Shown piece by piece: positions 43,268 through 51,803 of a stretch of DNA of 64,000 nt (its first letter is position 1; each line of letters starts with the position of its first letter). The position numbers were made by a program, and so were the translations under genes. The stretch is from contig JAEZCO010000050.1 of NCBI GenBank assembly GCA_023433505.1, positions 1-64,000 on the forward strand. Direction: 5' to 3'. Source of the DNA: Bacillota bacterium (GTDB lineage Bacteria; Bacillota; Clostridia; Acetivibrionales; DTU013). The notes under the pieces were generated by a model. That model worked only from the letters and a program-made list of their open reading frames with translations. It ran no database searches and was not told where the DNA came from.

Positions 43268-44689
43268 ATGTGGTTTTATAAAGAAGGAAACACTATCGAT
43301 GAAGCATTGCAGATGGAAATGATGGAAAGGCTGGTGGAGGAAGCGCAAAAGCGGATTAATCCGTCCGTTAAAAAAGTACTTCTCCTCCCTCCGGACATCA
43401 CCCGCTACCATTCGGGTGCAGGCAGGCTTACAAATATGCTTTATCATGTTCTGGGAACGGGGTGTGATATCGATATAATCCCTACATTAGGACAGCATGT
43501 CCCGCATACGCCGGAAGAGAACCGATGGATGTTTGGGGATATACCCGAGGAGCGCATACATGCGCATGATTGGAAAAAATCCTGCAAAACCCTGGGATAC
43601 ATAGACGCTGATTTTGTTAGTGCCGCAACAGGAGGCAAAGCAGACTGGCCGATTCCTGTGGAGATTAACAGTGCAGTAATTGACGGAGGCTATGATTTGA
43701 TCGTCAACATCGGGCAGATAGTTCCGCACGAGGTACTGGGATTTGCAAACCACAATAAAAACTATTTCATTGGCCTTGGCGGTAAAAGTATGATTACGGC
43801 TTCTCACATGATGGCTGCATCTTGTGGGATTGAAAACAATTTGGGACAAATTGTAACTCCTTTGCGAGGCTGCTATAATTTAGCCGAAAAAGAGTATTTG
43901 AAGAGTGTCCCGCATGTCTATGTGCTGATAGTAAAATCAAGAAAAGCTTCCGGTGAATTGGAAACTACGGGTTTATATGTAGGAAGCAGTGTTGAAACCT
44001 ATATACAGGCGGCAAGATATGCAAGAAAGCAAACGGTGCACATGTTTGACAGGCCTGTTAAAAAGATGGTCTGCTATATGGATGAGAAAGAATTTAGAAG
44101 CACCTGGGTGGCGAATAAAGCTATATACAGGACGCGAAAGGCAATTGCGGACGAGGGGGAACTTATTGTAATTGCTCCCGGAGTTGAACGGTTCGGAGAA
44201 CAGGACGAGGTTGACCGGATGATCCGCAGGTATGGTTATAAGGGTACGCCAAATACTCTGGAAGCTTACCAAAACGACAGCGAATTGCATGATCTGGCCC
44301 ATGCTGCTGCGCATCTGATTCATGGCTCGTCGGAAGGAAGATTCAGCATCACCTATGCTCCCGGCAAGCTTTCAAAAGAAGAGATTGAAGCCGCAGGATA
44401 TGGTTTTATGAATGTTGGAGACGCATTGAAAGCCTATAATCCGGATAGCATGAATGAAGGCTTCAATACGGTAAACGGAGAGGAAATATACTTTATAAAA
44501 TCGCCTAGCCTTGGTCTGTGGACATCGAGAGATAAATACATCGATGCGTTAAGGAACAACCTGGATTTTGCGGAAAGAATGATAGAAAAACAACCGGAGG
44601 AAGCCATCTGGAAGCAAATAAAGGACTGGAATTGTGAAGATCTTGAGGAATATAAACAAAAAATAGGACCAGTTGATATTACCAAGTAA
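43268..44689 (+). CDS. LarA-family nickel-pincer racemase-like protein
   Basis: The 473-aa protein is of the LarA/DUF2088 family. It has the substrate-site pattern LLPPDITRYHSGAGRLTN, PTLGQHVPHTPEENRWMFG, VPHEVLGFANHNKNYFIGLGGKSMI (Lys as cofactor-attachment candidate) and AAAHLIHGSSEGRFSI. Members use a nickel pincer nucleotide to racemise or epimerise hydroxyacids, such as lactate. The substrate here is unknown. The larB/C/E cofactor genes are not in the window. Leader RNA copy 9 controls it. Confidence 0.8.
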   Translation: MWFYKEGNTIDEALQMEMMERLVEEAQKRINPSVKKVLLLPPDITRYHSGAGRLTNMLYHVLGTGCDIDIIPTLGQHVPHTPEENRWMFGDIPEERIHAHDWKKSCKTLGYIDADFVSAATGGKADWPIPVEINSAVIDGGYDLIVNIGQIVPHEVLGFANHNKNYFIGLGGKSMITASHMMAASCGIENNLGQIVTPLRGCYNLAEKEYLKSVPHVYVLIVKSRKASGELETTGLYVGSSVETYIQAARYARKQTVHMFDRPVKKMVCYMDEKEFRSTWVANKAIYRTRKAIADEGELIVIAPGVERFGEQDEVDRMIRRYGYKGTPNTLEAYQNDSELHDLAHAAAHLIHGSSEGRFSITYAPGKLSKEEIEAAGYGFMNVGDALKAYNPDSMNEGFNTVNGEEIYFIKSPSLGLWTSRDKYIDALRNNLDFAERMIEKQPEEAIWKQIKDWNCEDLEEYKQKIGPVDITK

Positions 44690-44698
44690 TAAAATATC

Positions 44699-44727
44699 TT
44701 TACAGTCAGTTGAATTTGAAATATAAT
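44699..44727 (+). promoter_or_regulatory. Promoter of the second DUF3842 unit
   Basis: TTTACA (44699-44704), 17-nt spacer, TATAAT (44722-44727). P1 starts 14 nt after the -10 box. The -35 lies only 9 nt after the stop codon of the LarA-family gene. Confidence 0.7.
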
Positions 44728-44741
44728 GAATATATGGCATT

Positions 44742-44842
44742 AAATCTAAGAAGATTTGTAAATGGCCATAAAGGGTCCTGTCTTACGAAAACGCGAGCCA
44801 CGGAGGTTGGTTAAATAGCAGAAGCTATTCCGCTCCGTGGCT
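44742..44842 (+). promoter_or_regulatory. P1/P2 leader RNA with terminator, copy 10
   Basis: P1 is 44742-44757: AAATC, TAAGAA, GATTT, or 6 bp around AAGA. P2 is 44796-44808: AGCC, loop ACGGA, GGTT, with G replacing A at loop position 4. The terminator pairs AGCCACGGA (44796-44804) with TCCGTGGCT (44834-44842) and has an inner AATAGC/GCTATT. The T run after it is weak (TTTAATATT). It is the most divergent copy. Confidence 0.65.
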
Positions 44843-44898
44843 TTAATATTCTGATAATAATTTAACAAAGAAAAAATAAAAGCAAATGAGGGATATGG

Positions 44899-45309
44899 AT
44901 GAGAATAGCGGTAGTAGACGGTCAGGGCGGAGGAATTGGAAGGCAGGTCATTGAAGGCTTAAGAAAAGAATTGGATTATGATGTTGAGATTATAGCACTG
45001 GGTACGAACTCTACTGCAACGTCTTTCATGATAAAGGCAGGAGCAAACGAAGGGGCTACGGGCGAAAACGCGATTGCCTATACCGCGTCAAGGGTTGATT
45101 ATATCATTGGCCCTGTAGCGATAATAGCTGCAGGTTCAATGCTTGGCGAAGTAACTCCTTCCATGTCGCGGGCAATTGCGGAAAGTCCGGCAAGAAAGCT
45201 GCTTATACCACTAAACCGGTGCGACATAGAAATCGTTGGTCTGGACAAAGAGCTTTCCATTCCGGATATTATTGCAAAGGCAGTAGGTATCATGAAATTG
45301 ATGCTTTAG
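44899..45309 (+). CDS. DUF3842 family protein, paralogue 2
   Basis: The 136-aa protein is a close paralogue of the protein at 16417: MRIAVVDGQGGGIGRQVIEG, then VEIIALGTNSTATSFMIKAG and GANEGATGENAI. The conservation of the glycine-rich start suggests nucleotide or cofactor binding. Function is unknown. It is followed after 30 nt by a tartrate dehydrogenase-like gene and preceded by a LarA-family gene, so a hydroxyacid role is plausible. ATG follows GAGGGATATGG. Confidence 0.75.
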   Translation: MRIAVVDGQGGGIGRQVIEGLRKELDYDVEIIALGTNSTATSFMIKAGANEGATGENAIAYTASRVDYIIGPVAIIAAGSMLGEVTPSMSRAIAESPARKLLIPLNRCDIEIVGLDKELSIPDIIAKAVGIMKLML

Positions 45310-45339
45310 AAAATTGATTATAATTTAAGGAGCTGGCAA

Positions 45340-46422
45340 ATGAAAATATATAAAATTGCAGTAATTCCAGGGGATGGAATCGGACCCGAGGTAATTGCTG
45401 AAGGCATTAAGGTATTGGGAAAAACGTCACAGCTCAGCAGGGAGTTTAAATTTGAATTTGCCCGCTTTCCCTGGGGCTGTGAGTATTATCTGAAACACGG
45501 CAAAATGATGGATGATGACGGTATGGAACAGTTACGGAATTTTGACGCCATATATCTGGGTGCGGTAGGGTATCCCGGCGTTCCTGACCATATCTCGCTT
45601 TGGGATTTGCTTCTTAAAATCAGGAAGGGGTTTGACCAATATGTGAATCTGAGGCCTGTGAAACTGCTTGAAGGAGCACAATGCCCCTTGAAGAATGTTG
45701 AGCGCGGTCAGATCGATATGATTGTTATTCGTGAGAATAGCGAGGGCGAGTATGCCGGAGCAGGTGAATGGAAATTTAAGAATCAGCCGGAGGAGGTTGT
45801 ACTGCAGACCGGGATATTTTCCCGCAAAGGAACGGAACGTATTATGCGGTATGCCTTTGAAACCGCCAGAAGAGAAGGAAGGTCGCTGACAAGCATAAGC
45901 AAAGGCAATGCATTGAATTATTCCATGGTTTTCTGGGATCAGATATTCAATGAAATCAGAAAAGAATATCCTGATGTAAAAGCATATTCCTGCCTGGTTG
46001 ATGCGGCAAGCATGTTCTTTGTAAAACAGCCCCAGAGGTTTGAAATAATAGTGACTTCCAATTTGTTTGGAGATATCATTACTGATCTTGGAGCTGCGAT
46101 AGCAGGAGGAATGGGGTTGGCAGCGGGAGCGAATATAAACCCGGAACACAAATATCCATCCATGTTTGAACCAGTACACGGTTCTGCGCCGGATATTGCG
46201 GGAAAGGGGACAGCCAATCCTCTGGCGGCTATCTGGTCTGTGAGCCAGATGCTTGACTTCTTTGGGTATAAATTCTGGGGAAGCATTGTACTTAAAGCTA
46301 TTGAACAGGTGCTGGCAAAGGGGAGGCATTTGACGCCGGATATGGGTGGGACAGCAAGGACGGACGAAGTCGGTGATGCGGTTTTAGAGACACTGGAAAA
46401 AATTATACGTGATATGAAATAG
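45340..46422 (+). CDS. Tartrate dehydrogenase/decarboxylase-like (isocitrate/isopropylmalate dehydrogenase family)
   Basis: The 360-aa beta-decarboxylating dehydrogenase has VIPGDGIGPEVIAEGI, LWDLLLKIRKGFDQYVNLRPVK-type substrate loop, IVIRENSEGEYAGAG, NLFGDIITDLGAAIAGGMG and FEPVHGSAPDIAGKG. The NLRP and ENSEGEY segments are close to TtuC-type tartrate/malate dehydrogenases. Such enzymes act on D-malate, tartrate or 3-isopropylmalate. It shares the leader RNA with the DUF3842 gene, and no leu genes are nearby. Confidence 0.85.
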   Translation: MKIYKIAVIPGDGIGPEVIAEGIKVLGKTSQLSREFKFEFARFPWGCEYYLKHGKMMDDDGMEQLRNFDAIYLGAVGYPGVPDHISLWDLLLKIRKGFDQYVNLRPVKLLEGAQCPLKNVERGQIDMIVIRENSEGEYAGAGEWKFKNQPEEVVLQTGIFSRKGTERIMRYAFETARREGRSLTSISKGNALNYSMVFWDQIFNEIRKEYPDVKAYSCLVDAASMFFVKQPQRFEIIVTSNLFGDIITDLGAAIAGGMGLAAGANINPEHKYPSMFEPVHGSAPDIAGKGTANPLAAIWSVSQMLDFFGYKFWGSIVLKAIEQVLAKGRHLTPDMGGTARTDEVGDAVLETLEKIIRDMK

Positions 46423-46477
46423 GTCATAAAAATATATTTTTTTTATAAAAGAATGTATACAATGTACAAATAAATAT

Positions 46478-47017
46478 ATCTCAAGCAGCTTAAAAAAAGG
46501 CATATTCTCTGAAAATCCCATATTCGTCTCTCGCTTTGAGCCTTTGCCCTGCTCTGGCGGTAACAACAACCGCATTAAATGCGCTGACCATGGGATTATC
46601 GGTGACCTTTGTTATTACGGCCAACAATATTGTTGTTTCGCTTACCAGAAAGCTGGTGAATTCAAAGGTCAGAGTACCTATTTATATAACGTCTATTGCG
46701 ACCATTGTAATATTGCTTGAACTGCTGCTGAAAGCATATTTCCCTTTAATGTATAAAGAATTGGGTATTTATCTTCAGCTGATCGTTGTTTTCGTAATTA
46801 TACTGGCCCGGGCTGCGGTTTTATCTTTGCCATGCTTGCGGTAGGTATCATTCGCGAATTGTTTGGAAACGGGAAAGTTTTTGGGTATGGAGTATTCGGG
46901 GTCTCATACCAGCCGGCCCTGATTATGATTCTGCCCCCCGGAGCATTTATTTTAATCGGGATCTGGCGGGAGCTTCAAAAATGTTTAATGCGCATTTGGA
47001 AAAAACGAAAAGGATGA
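46478..47017 (+). pseudogene. rnfE: rnfE remnant, N-terminus lost, frameshifted and with an internal deletion
   Basis: Three reading frames spell pieces of RnfE, a membrane subunit of the ferredoxin:NAD oxidoreductase. SLKKGIFSENPIFV is in one frame, LCPALAVTTTALNALTMGLS ... LLLKAYFPLMYKELGI in a second, and FIFAMLAVGIIRELFGNG ... MILPPGAF in a third. A frameshift lies near 46525. A deletion of roughly 25 codons with frame change lies near 46812. There is no start codon or ribosome site. The gene is dead. Confidence 0.8.
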
Positions 47018-47030
47018 GGGAGGAAGTACA

Positions 47031-47488
47031 GTGAAGGAATATTTATTGCTTTTTATCGGAGCGGTGGTTGTGAACAATTTTGTCCTGACCCGCTTTCTCG
47101 GATTATGCATTCTTTTTGGAGTTTCAAAAAATTTGAACGCTTCTCTGGGAATGGGAATGGCGGTAACCTCTGTGATAACCTTAAGCTCGATGCTGGCCTG
47201 GTCTGTTTACAACTATATTTTGCTGCCGTTTCAGCTAACTTTTCTCACAACCATCGTCTTTGTACTCCTAATTGCAAGCTTTGTGCAGTTTTTGGAAATG
47301 GTCATAGGAAAATATGCCCCTGCCCTGTATAGAATGTGGGGTGCCTATTTGCTTTTGATTGCAACAAATTGTGTTGTGCTTGGTGTGCCGAATCAGGCTT
47401 CTCATTCTTAAAAAGCACAATTCATGCCGTGGGTTCAGGAGTGGGCTTTGCTCTGGCCATCGTTTTAATGGCAAGCTTAATGAAAAAG
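47031..47488 (+). pseudogene. rnfA: rnfA remnant (frameshifted)
   Basis: The first 126 codons read as RnfA: MKEYLLLFIGAVVVNNFVLT ... VTSVITLSSMLAW ... TNCVVLGV. They end in a stop after PNQASHS. The C-terminal helix continues in another frame as STIHAVGSGVGFALAIVLMA and LMKK, then runs into RnfB sequence. A frameshift near 47390 breaks the gene. A ribosome site (GAGGGAGG) and GTG start remain. Confidence 0.8.
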
Positions 47489-47808
47489 GCCTTCCTATTG
47501 TTGATGCCAAAAGATGTACCGGCTGTGGAAAGTGTGAAACCGTATGCCCAAAGAAAATAATCCGCATGGTTTCTGCCGGCGCAAGTGTCGAGGTCTTATG
47601 CAATTCCAGGGATAAGGGAGCTGCTGCCAAAAAGCATTGTGCGGCTGCATGCCTGGGGTATGGTTTGTGCAGCAGAAACTGCCCTCATGATGCAATACGG
47701 ATAGAAAATAATCTGGCAATTGTCAACCCGGATATTTGTATAAAGAAATGCAACCAGAGAGTTTGTTTGGAAAAATGTCCGACAGAGGCAATTCGACTAC
47801 GATTTTGA
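47480..47808 (+). pseudogene. rnfB: rnfB remnant (C-terminal ferredoxin part)
   Basis: Only the iron-sulfur half of RnfB is left: GLPIVDAKRCTGCGKCETVCP near the start, CSRNCPHDAI, then CIKKCNQRVCLEKCPTEAI. The N-terminal anchor, the first [4Fe-4S] motif and the start codon are missing, and its sequence begins inside the rnfA tail. A deletion probably joined the two genes. Confidence 0.75.
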
Positions 47809-47856
47809 AATATTTCAAGGGCTCTGTTTTAATTGCAATAAGGGAGGGTGGTCAAT

Positions 47857-49173
47857 ATGGGCACTCATGTGAAGGCATTTAAAGGGCGCATCAGCCCATT
47901 TCATAGTAAGAAGACGGAAGAGCTTGAAACTGTCAAAATGCCGCTTCCGCCAAAAGTGCTTCTGCCGATGCTCCAGCAGATTGGTCCGATTTGTCTGCCA
48001 ATAATAAAAAAGGGAGAGAAGGTTTTCGTAGGACAAGTCATAGGAGCTTCCAGGAAACCATCCTCCGTTTCTGTCCAGTCCAGCGTATCAGGTGTTGTCA
48101 CTGATATTTTATCACTTCCTTATTCAATAGGTATAGAGGTTCCAGCGGTGGAAATTGAGCCAGATGGATATCAAAATATTCATGAAAGCATATCCCCGTT
48201 TTATGGTCTTAAAAAAGAAGATTTAATAAATAAAATCAAGGAAGCCGGCTTGGCAGGTATGGATACGAGGGAGTTTTTAATGGAGCCGGAATATCCCTGG
48301 AAAATTAACAGGGAAAGTGATATTCTTATTATTAATGCTGCGCATGATGAACGTTTTATAACTTCAGATTATAGAGAAATACTGGAAAATCCGCAGGGCG
48401 TATTGAAAAATATAAAAACGCTTATGGATTTAGCACACTTTAAAAAAGCTTATATTGGTATTGAATCCAGTAAAGGCAAAGCAATTGAGCGCCTCTCGGA
48501 GTATATGGATAAAAATGATAATATTGAAATCTTTGGTTTGCGTATACGATATCCCAGAGGCTTTGAAAAGCAGCTCGCATACGCGATTACAAGAAGGAAG
48601 ATACCGTATGGAGGACTTCCGTCAGATGTAGGTATTACGATTCTGAATATAAACAGCTTGTCCAACATCACGTATTTTATAAATGCAGGCATGCCGCAAA
48701 TAAAAAAGAGGATTACTGTAGACGGGCCTGCTGTGAAACATCCTCAAAACATAGAAGTATTCATTGGAACACAGATAAAAGACGTGCTTACATTTTGTGG
48801 AGGAATTAAAGGGGAATTGGGCAAAAATATTATGATGGGGGATGTGTCGGGAATTGAGCAATTGTCTTTAAGCCATCCTGTAGTAAAACATACAAAAGCT
48901 TTACTTGCATTTCCTACGAGAAACTCTTTATATTGTATTGAAAATAAATGCATTGGTTGTTGTCGATGCGTTTCAGCTTGTCCAAGGGGGCTTCTTCCTC
49001 TTTATATTAATGACAATGTAAAAAATGGCAGAGCAGAAGAAAATTTAAAGTATTCCTTGAATGATTGTATGGAGTGTGATTGGTGCTCCTATATCTGTCC
49101 TGCATCGCGCAATCTGATGCAATCAATTCGGGATTCGAAAGCAGTATTAGGAAGAAAAATAACTATAAGCTAG
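47857..49173 (+). CDS. rnfC: RnfC-like subunit of ferredoxin:NAD oxidoreductase
   Basis: The 438-aa protein looks intact. It starts MGTHVKAFKGRISPFHSKKT, has the NAD/flavin-binding middle (SDILIINAAHDERFIT), GMPQIKKRITVDG, and two [4Fe-4S] motifs near the C-terminus (CIGCCRCVSACP and CMECDWCSYICP). The ATG at 47857 follows AGGGAGGGTGG. It stands after broken rnfE, rnfA and rnfB, and no rnfD or rnfG is present, so its role as part of an Rnf complex is doubtful. Confidence 0.8.
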   Translation: MGTHVKAFKGRISPFHSKKTEELETVKMPLPPKVLLPMLQQIGPICLPIIKKGEKVFVGQVIGASRKPSSVSVQSSVSGVVTDILSLPYSIGIEVPAVEIEPDGYQNIHESISPFYGLKKEDLINKIKEAGLAGMDTREFLMEPEYPWKINRESDILIINAAHDERFITSDYREILENPQGVLKNIKTLMDLAHFKKAYIGIESSKGKAIERLSEYMDKNDNIEIFGLRIRYPRGFEKQLAYAITRRKIPYGGLPSDVGITILNINSLSNITYFINAGMPQIKKRITVDGPAVKHPQNIEVFIGTQIKDVLTFCGGIKGELGKNIMMGDVSGIEQLSLSHPVVKHTKALLAFPTRNSLYCIENKCIGCCRCVSACPRGLLPLYINDNVKNGRAEENLKYSLNDCMECDWCSYICPASRNLMQSIRDSKAVLGRKITIS

Positions 49174-49308
49174 GGTGGTGAAAGGAAACGGGAAGTTGTT
49201 AGCACTATAGGCCTATCGGCATGGGTATTGCGTTTTTATTCTTACGATGTAGCTCGTGGATTTTTATTAATAACTGGGTTACAATATTTATGAGGAAGGA
49301 AGTGGATT

Positions 49309-49959
49309 ATGATGGAAGTTAAAGTAATGAAGAACATAATGCATGCCAACGATACATTGGCAAATGAAAACAGACTGTTTTTTAATAAAAAAGAGATTAC
49401 GGCTGTCAATGTGATGGCATCACCAGGAGCTGGGAAGACAAGTCTCATTTTGAAGGTGATTGAAAATCTTAAGGAGGATTTGTTTATTGGAGTTATTGAG
49501 GGAGATATTGCGTCAAGCATTGATGCGGAAAAAATAGACAAGCTCGGGATACCGGTAGTACAGATAAATACCGGCGGGGGTTGCCATCTGGATGCCAATA
49601 TGATAAAAGAGGCCGCTGCAGACATAAAATTTAATGGAAAGACACTGCTATTTATTGAAAATGTCGGAAATCTTGTTTGCCCTTCCTCGTTTGATCTGGG
49701 AGAAGGAATAAAGATGGTCATTGCAAGTGTACCGGAAGGCCATGACAAGCCCTATAAATATATTTCCATGTTTGAAGCTGCTGATGTAATTGTGTTAAAC
49801 AAGGTAGACCTTATTCCATATATTGACTTTGATAAAGCCAGCTTTTACAAGGGGATAAAGGCAATAAATGAAAAAGTCCCTGTGTTTGAGGTTTCTTGCA
49901 GTACTGGGGAAGGGATAGCATCTTTCATTCAATGGCTGTATGGGAGATGTACAAACTAA
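49309..49959 (+). CDS. hypB: Hydrogenase/urease nickel-incorporation GTPase HypB
   Basis: The 216-aa protein has P-loop NVMASPGAGKTSLIL, the switch region GVIEGDIASSIDAEKI, the metal-site segment QINTGGGCHLDANMI, and NKVDLIPYIDFD. This is HypB without a His-rich N-terminal extension. It delivers nickel to hydrogenase or other nickel enzymes. HypA is not adjacent. ATG at 49309 or 49312 follows GAGGAAGGAAG. Confidence 0.9.
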   Translation: MMEVKVMKNIMHANDTLANENRLFFNKKEITAVNVMASPGAGKTSLILKVIENLKEDLFIGVIEGDIASSIDAEKIDKLGIPVVQINTGGGCHLDANMIKEAAADIKFNGKTLLFIENVGNLVCPSSFDLGEGIKMVIASVPEGHDKPYKYISMFEAADVIVLNKVDLIPYIDFDKASFYKGIKAINEKVPVFEVSCSTGEGIASFIQWLYGRCTN

Positions 49960-49989
49960 TTTGTTATTTGTTTGTCGAAGAGGGAGTAT

Positions 49990-50106
49990 ATGAGCATTGC
50001 CGCAATAGATGGAGTCCGGGTAAAAAACGGTAAATCTGAGGTTCAAGGTGTTAAAAAATATAAGATACAATTGTTGCAATTCTCTTCTCTCCCCCAGACA
50101 ATTTGA
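49990..50106 (+). CDS. Short unrecognised ORF (38 aa)
   Basis: ATG at 49990 is preceded by GAGGGAG and opens 38 codons: MSIAAIDGVRVKNGKSEVQG and onward. I recognise no family. It may be a remnant or the true 5' end of a gene once joined to the CPBP protease, since it runs into it in another frame. Confidence 0.2.
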   Translation: MSIAAIDGVRVKNGKSEVQGVKKYKIQLLQFSSLPQTI

Positions 50107-50872
50107 AAGGAACCCAGTATTTTATATGGGATATCTGATAATAGGGATAGGCGGTAATGTATGGGTCAATGAATATGTTTATATACTCTTTCCCGTGCTG
50201 CTTGTTGCAGGTTTTAGGGGATGGCCGTTGGAGACTGTCTACAGGTACACGGGTACCACGGTGAAAAACGGCTTTCTTAGTATTCTATCGGGTGTAGGCA
50301 TATGGTTATTTGGTGCATATTTATCCAGGGTTATTAATAATATCCTAGAAAAGCTGGGTACGTACAGCATAGATACAAAAGCATTGGGAAACACTCCAAT
50401 CCAGAGTGTCCTTTACCTGATAGCCTTGGTGGTACTTGCACCGATTTGCTAGGAGACTTTTTTCAGAGGTCTTCTTCAAAGAGCTTATGAAAGCTATAGC
50501 AAAAGATATGCGTTTGTCATAGTCGCATTGCTTTTCGGTGTGTTTCATATAGGCAACGGGATAAGCCAAGTATTTCCGGTATTCGCCACAGGACTTATTT
50601 TGGGATACCTGGTGAAACGTTCTGGTTCGATAGCTACCTCAATGCTTGCCCACTCCTCTGCCAATATGAGTTCGCTTCTTCTGGGGGGAGTCATAGGTCT
50701 GACCACTTTGGGGAGAATACCTGTATGGCTGCATTTCGTGGGATTTGACGGGCTTGGGTCTGCAATATTGTTTGCGCAGTTTGTCGGCAAAAATGTGTCC
50801 GCTGATGAAGCTTCGGTAGTTGGGCTTGGGTCAGCCAGACATATAGTTAGAAATACTGTACCGGGCAGGTAG
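50048..50872 (+). pseudogene. CPBP-family membrane protease with amber codon at the catalytic glutamate
   Basis: The two frames are collinear in one reading frame, separated only by TAG at 50450-50452. The text before is LALVVLAPIC-like (LVVLAPIC) and after it ETFFRGLLQRAYES, so the amber codon replaces the first Glu of the CPBP motif EExxxR. The second part has FGVFHIGNG and several membrane helices (LAHSSANMSSLLL, ILFAQF). A single G-to-T change would explain it. The 5' boundary is uncertain. Confidence 0.75.
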
Positions 50873-50987
50873 AGGTTAATCCTTACTGGCCGAGAGGTTC
50901 AGCTCTTGCGGCGGCATCTTTTTTTGTAGATGACGAATACAGATTTAATAACAATTTTTTTTTACTTTTATCGAAAGCATAGGCAGT

Positions 50988-51656
50988 ATGTCCGATCCGA
51001 TAGGAATAGACGATTTCAAAGATTGGATTTTAGGATTGCCTGATATTTTACGAAATCTGGATGATCATCCTGCAACCACCGCGCTTTGGCGCGAATACTG
51101 CCGTATTGTCCATAGACGCTCGCCCCAATGGCAAGGCATGATAGAAAAGGCTGTTAACGCCGCAAAACTATTTTTCGGTGATGACGCACCTGAAATGGTT
51201 TTTAATCCGAATCTGTTCACGCCATACAGCGCGGACTTTGTACGTATGGGAAATCGTATTGTTACGATATCATCTGCTCCGGACGCTGAAACAATGTTGC
51301 ATGAAACTATGCACACTGCTATTGCAAAATATCGGGACAAACTCATATCTTTTGCCGAAGTATTTGGCCTTGGAACTTTCGCTGACAAGGATAAGATGAT
51401 GCAGTTCGGATATATGGAAGATGAATCGGCGGAATCTGCAGCTAATGTGATAGAGGAATGCTGTGTACGCGCCCTTGCCGTTACACTCTCCGGTGGCAGT
51501 GATGAACGTCTTCAATTTCACGCTGAATACGGCTGTACTTCCGTACCATTTATTGCTTCTCGTATTCGACGTATGAAACCGTCGTATACGAGTCTTAACG
51601 AGTTTATTCGAAATATACTGGATGAGATGAAAAAAGAAAAAGGCACACAAATATAA
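50988..51656 (+). CDS. Putative zinc metallopeptidase-like protein (HExxH)
   Basis: The 222-aa soluble protein contains HETMHTAIAK, an HExxH motif near residue 105, and an acidic downstream helix ESAESAANVIEECCVRAL that could give the third ligand. No signal peptide is present. I do not recognise the family beyond this motif. It stands alone between the CPBP pseudogene and the NAD-salvage cluster. Confidence 0.5.
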   Translation: MSDPIGIDDFKDWILGLPDILRNLDDHPATTALWREYCRIVHRRSPQWQGMIEKAVNAAKLFFGDDAPEMVFNPNLFTPYSADFVRMGNRIVTISSAPDAETMLHETMHTAIAKYRDKLISFAEVFGLGTFADKDKMMQFGYMEDESAESAANVIEECCVRALAVTLSGGSDERLQFHAEYGCTSVPFIASRIRRMKPSYTSLNEFIRNILDEMKKEKGTQI

Positions 51657-51803
51657 TCGAATATCTTATTGCCGGCTGCATCTTCGCTTCTGTTATTATA
51701 GGACAAAAAAATGTTTCCCTATGATGGCAGAAGCGTTTTTTGCCCCAATTTTCCACAAAACAGAAGTGTGTTATCTTACATCCCCTTCTTTAAGCAAAAA
51801 ATA

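Noticed and set aside
1910..44842. P1/P2 as guanidine-II (mini-ykkC) riboswitch
   Set aside because: Guanidine-II hairpins have ACGR tetraloops that kiss through CG. Here the loop is ANGAA with a variable second base (A, C, G or T), and the target genes are not guanidine exporters or carboxylases.
1910..44842. P1/P2 as a standard ANTAR site
   Set aside because: The two-hairpin-plus-terminator layout fits, but ANTAR loops are hexaloops with A at 1 and G at 4. Read as a hexaloop these would be YANGAA with C or T at 1. No ANTAR protein is in the window. Kept as an analogy, not as an identification.
1910..44842. Repeats as CsrA sites or a mobile repeat (REP/MITE)
   Set aside because: The loop is ANGAA rather than ANGGA (only one copy has ACGGA), and the hairpins do not overlap ribosome sites. 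Stem sequences differ completely between copies and each sits between a promoter and a gene, unlike a transposed repeat.
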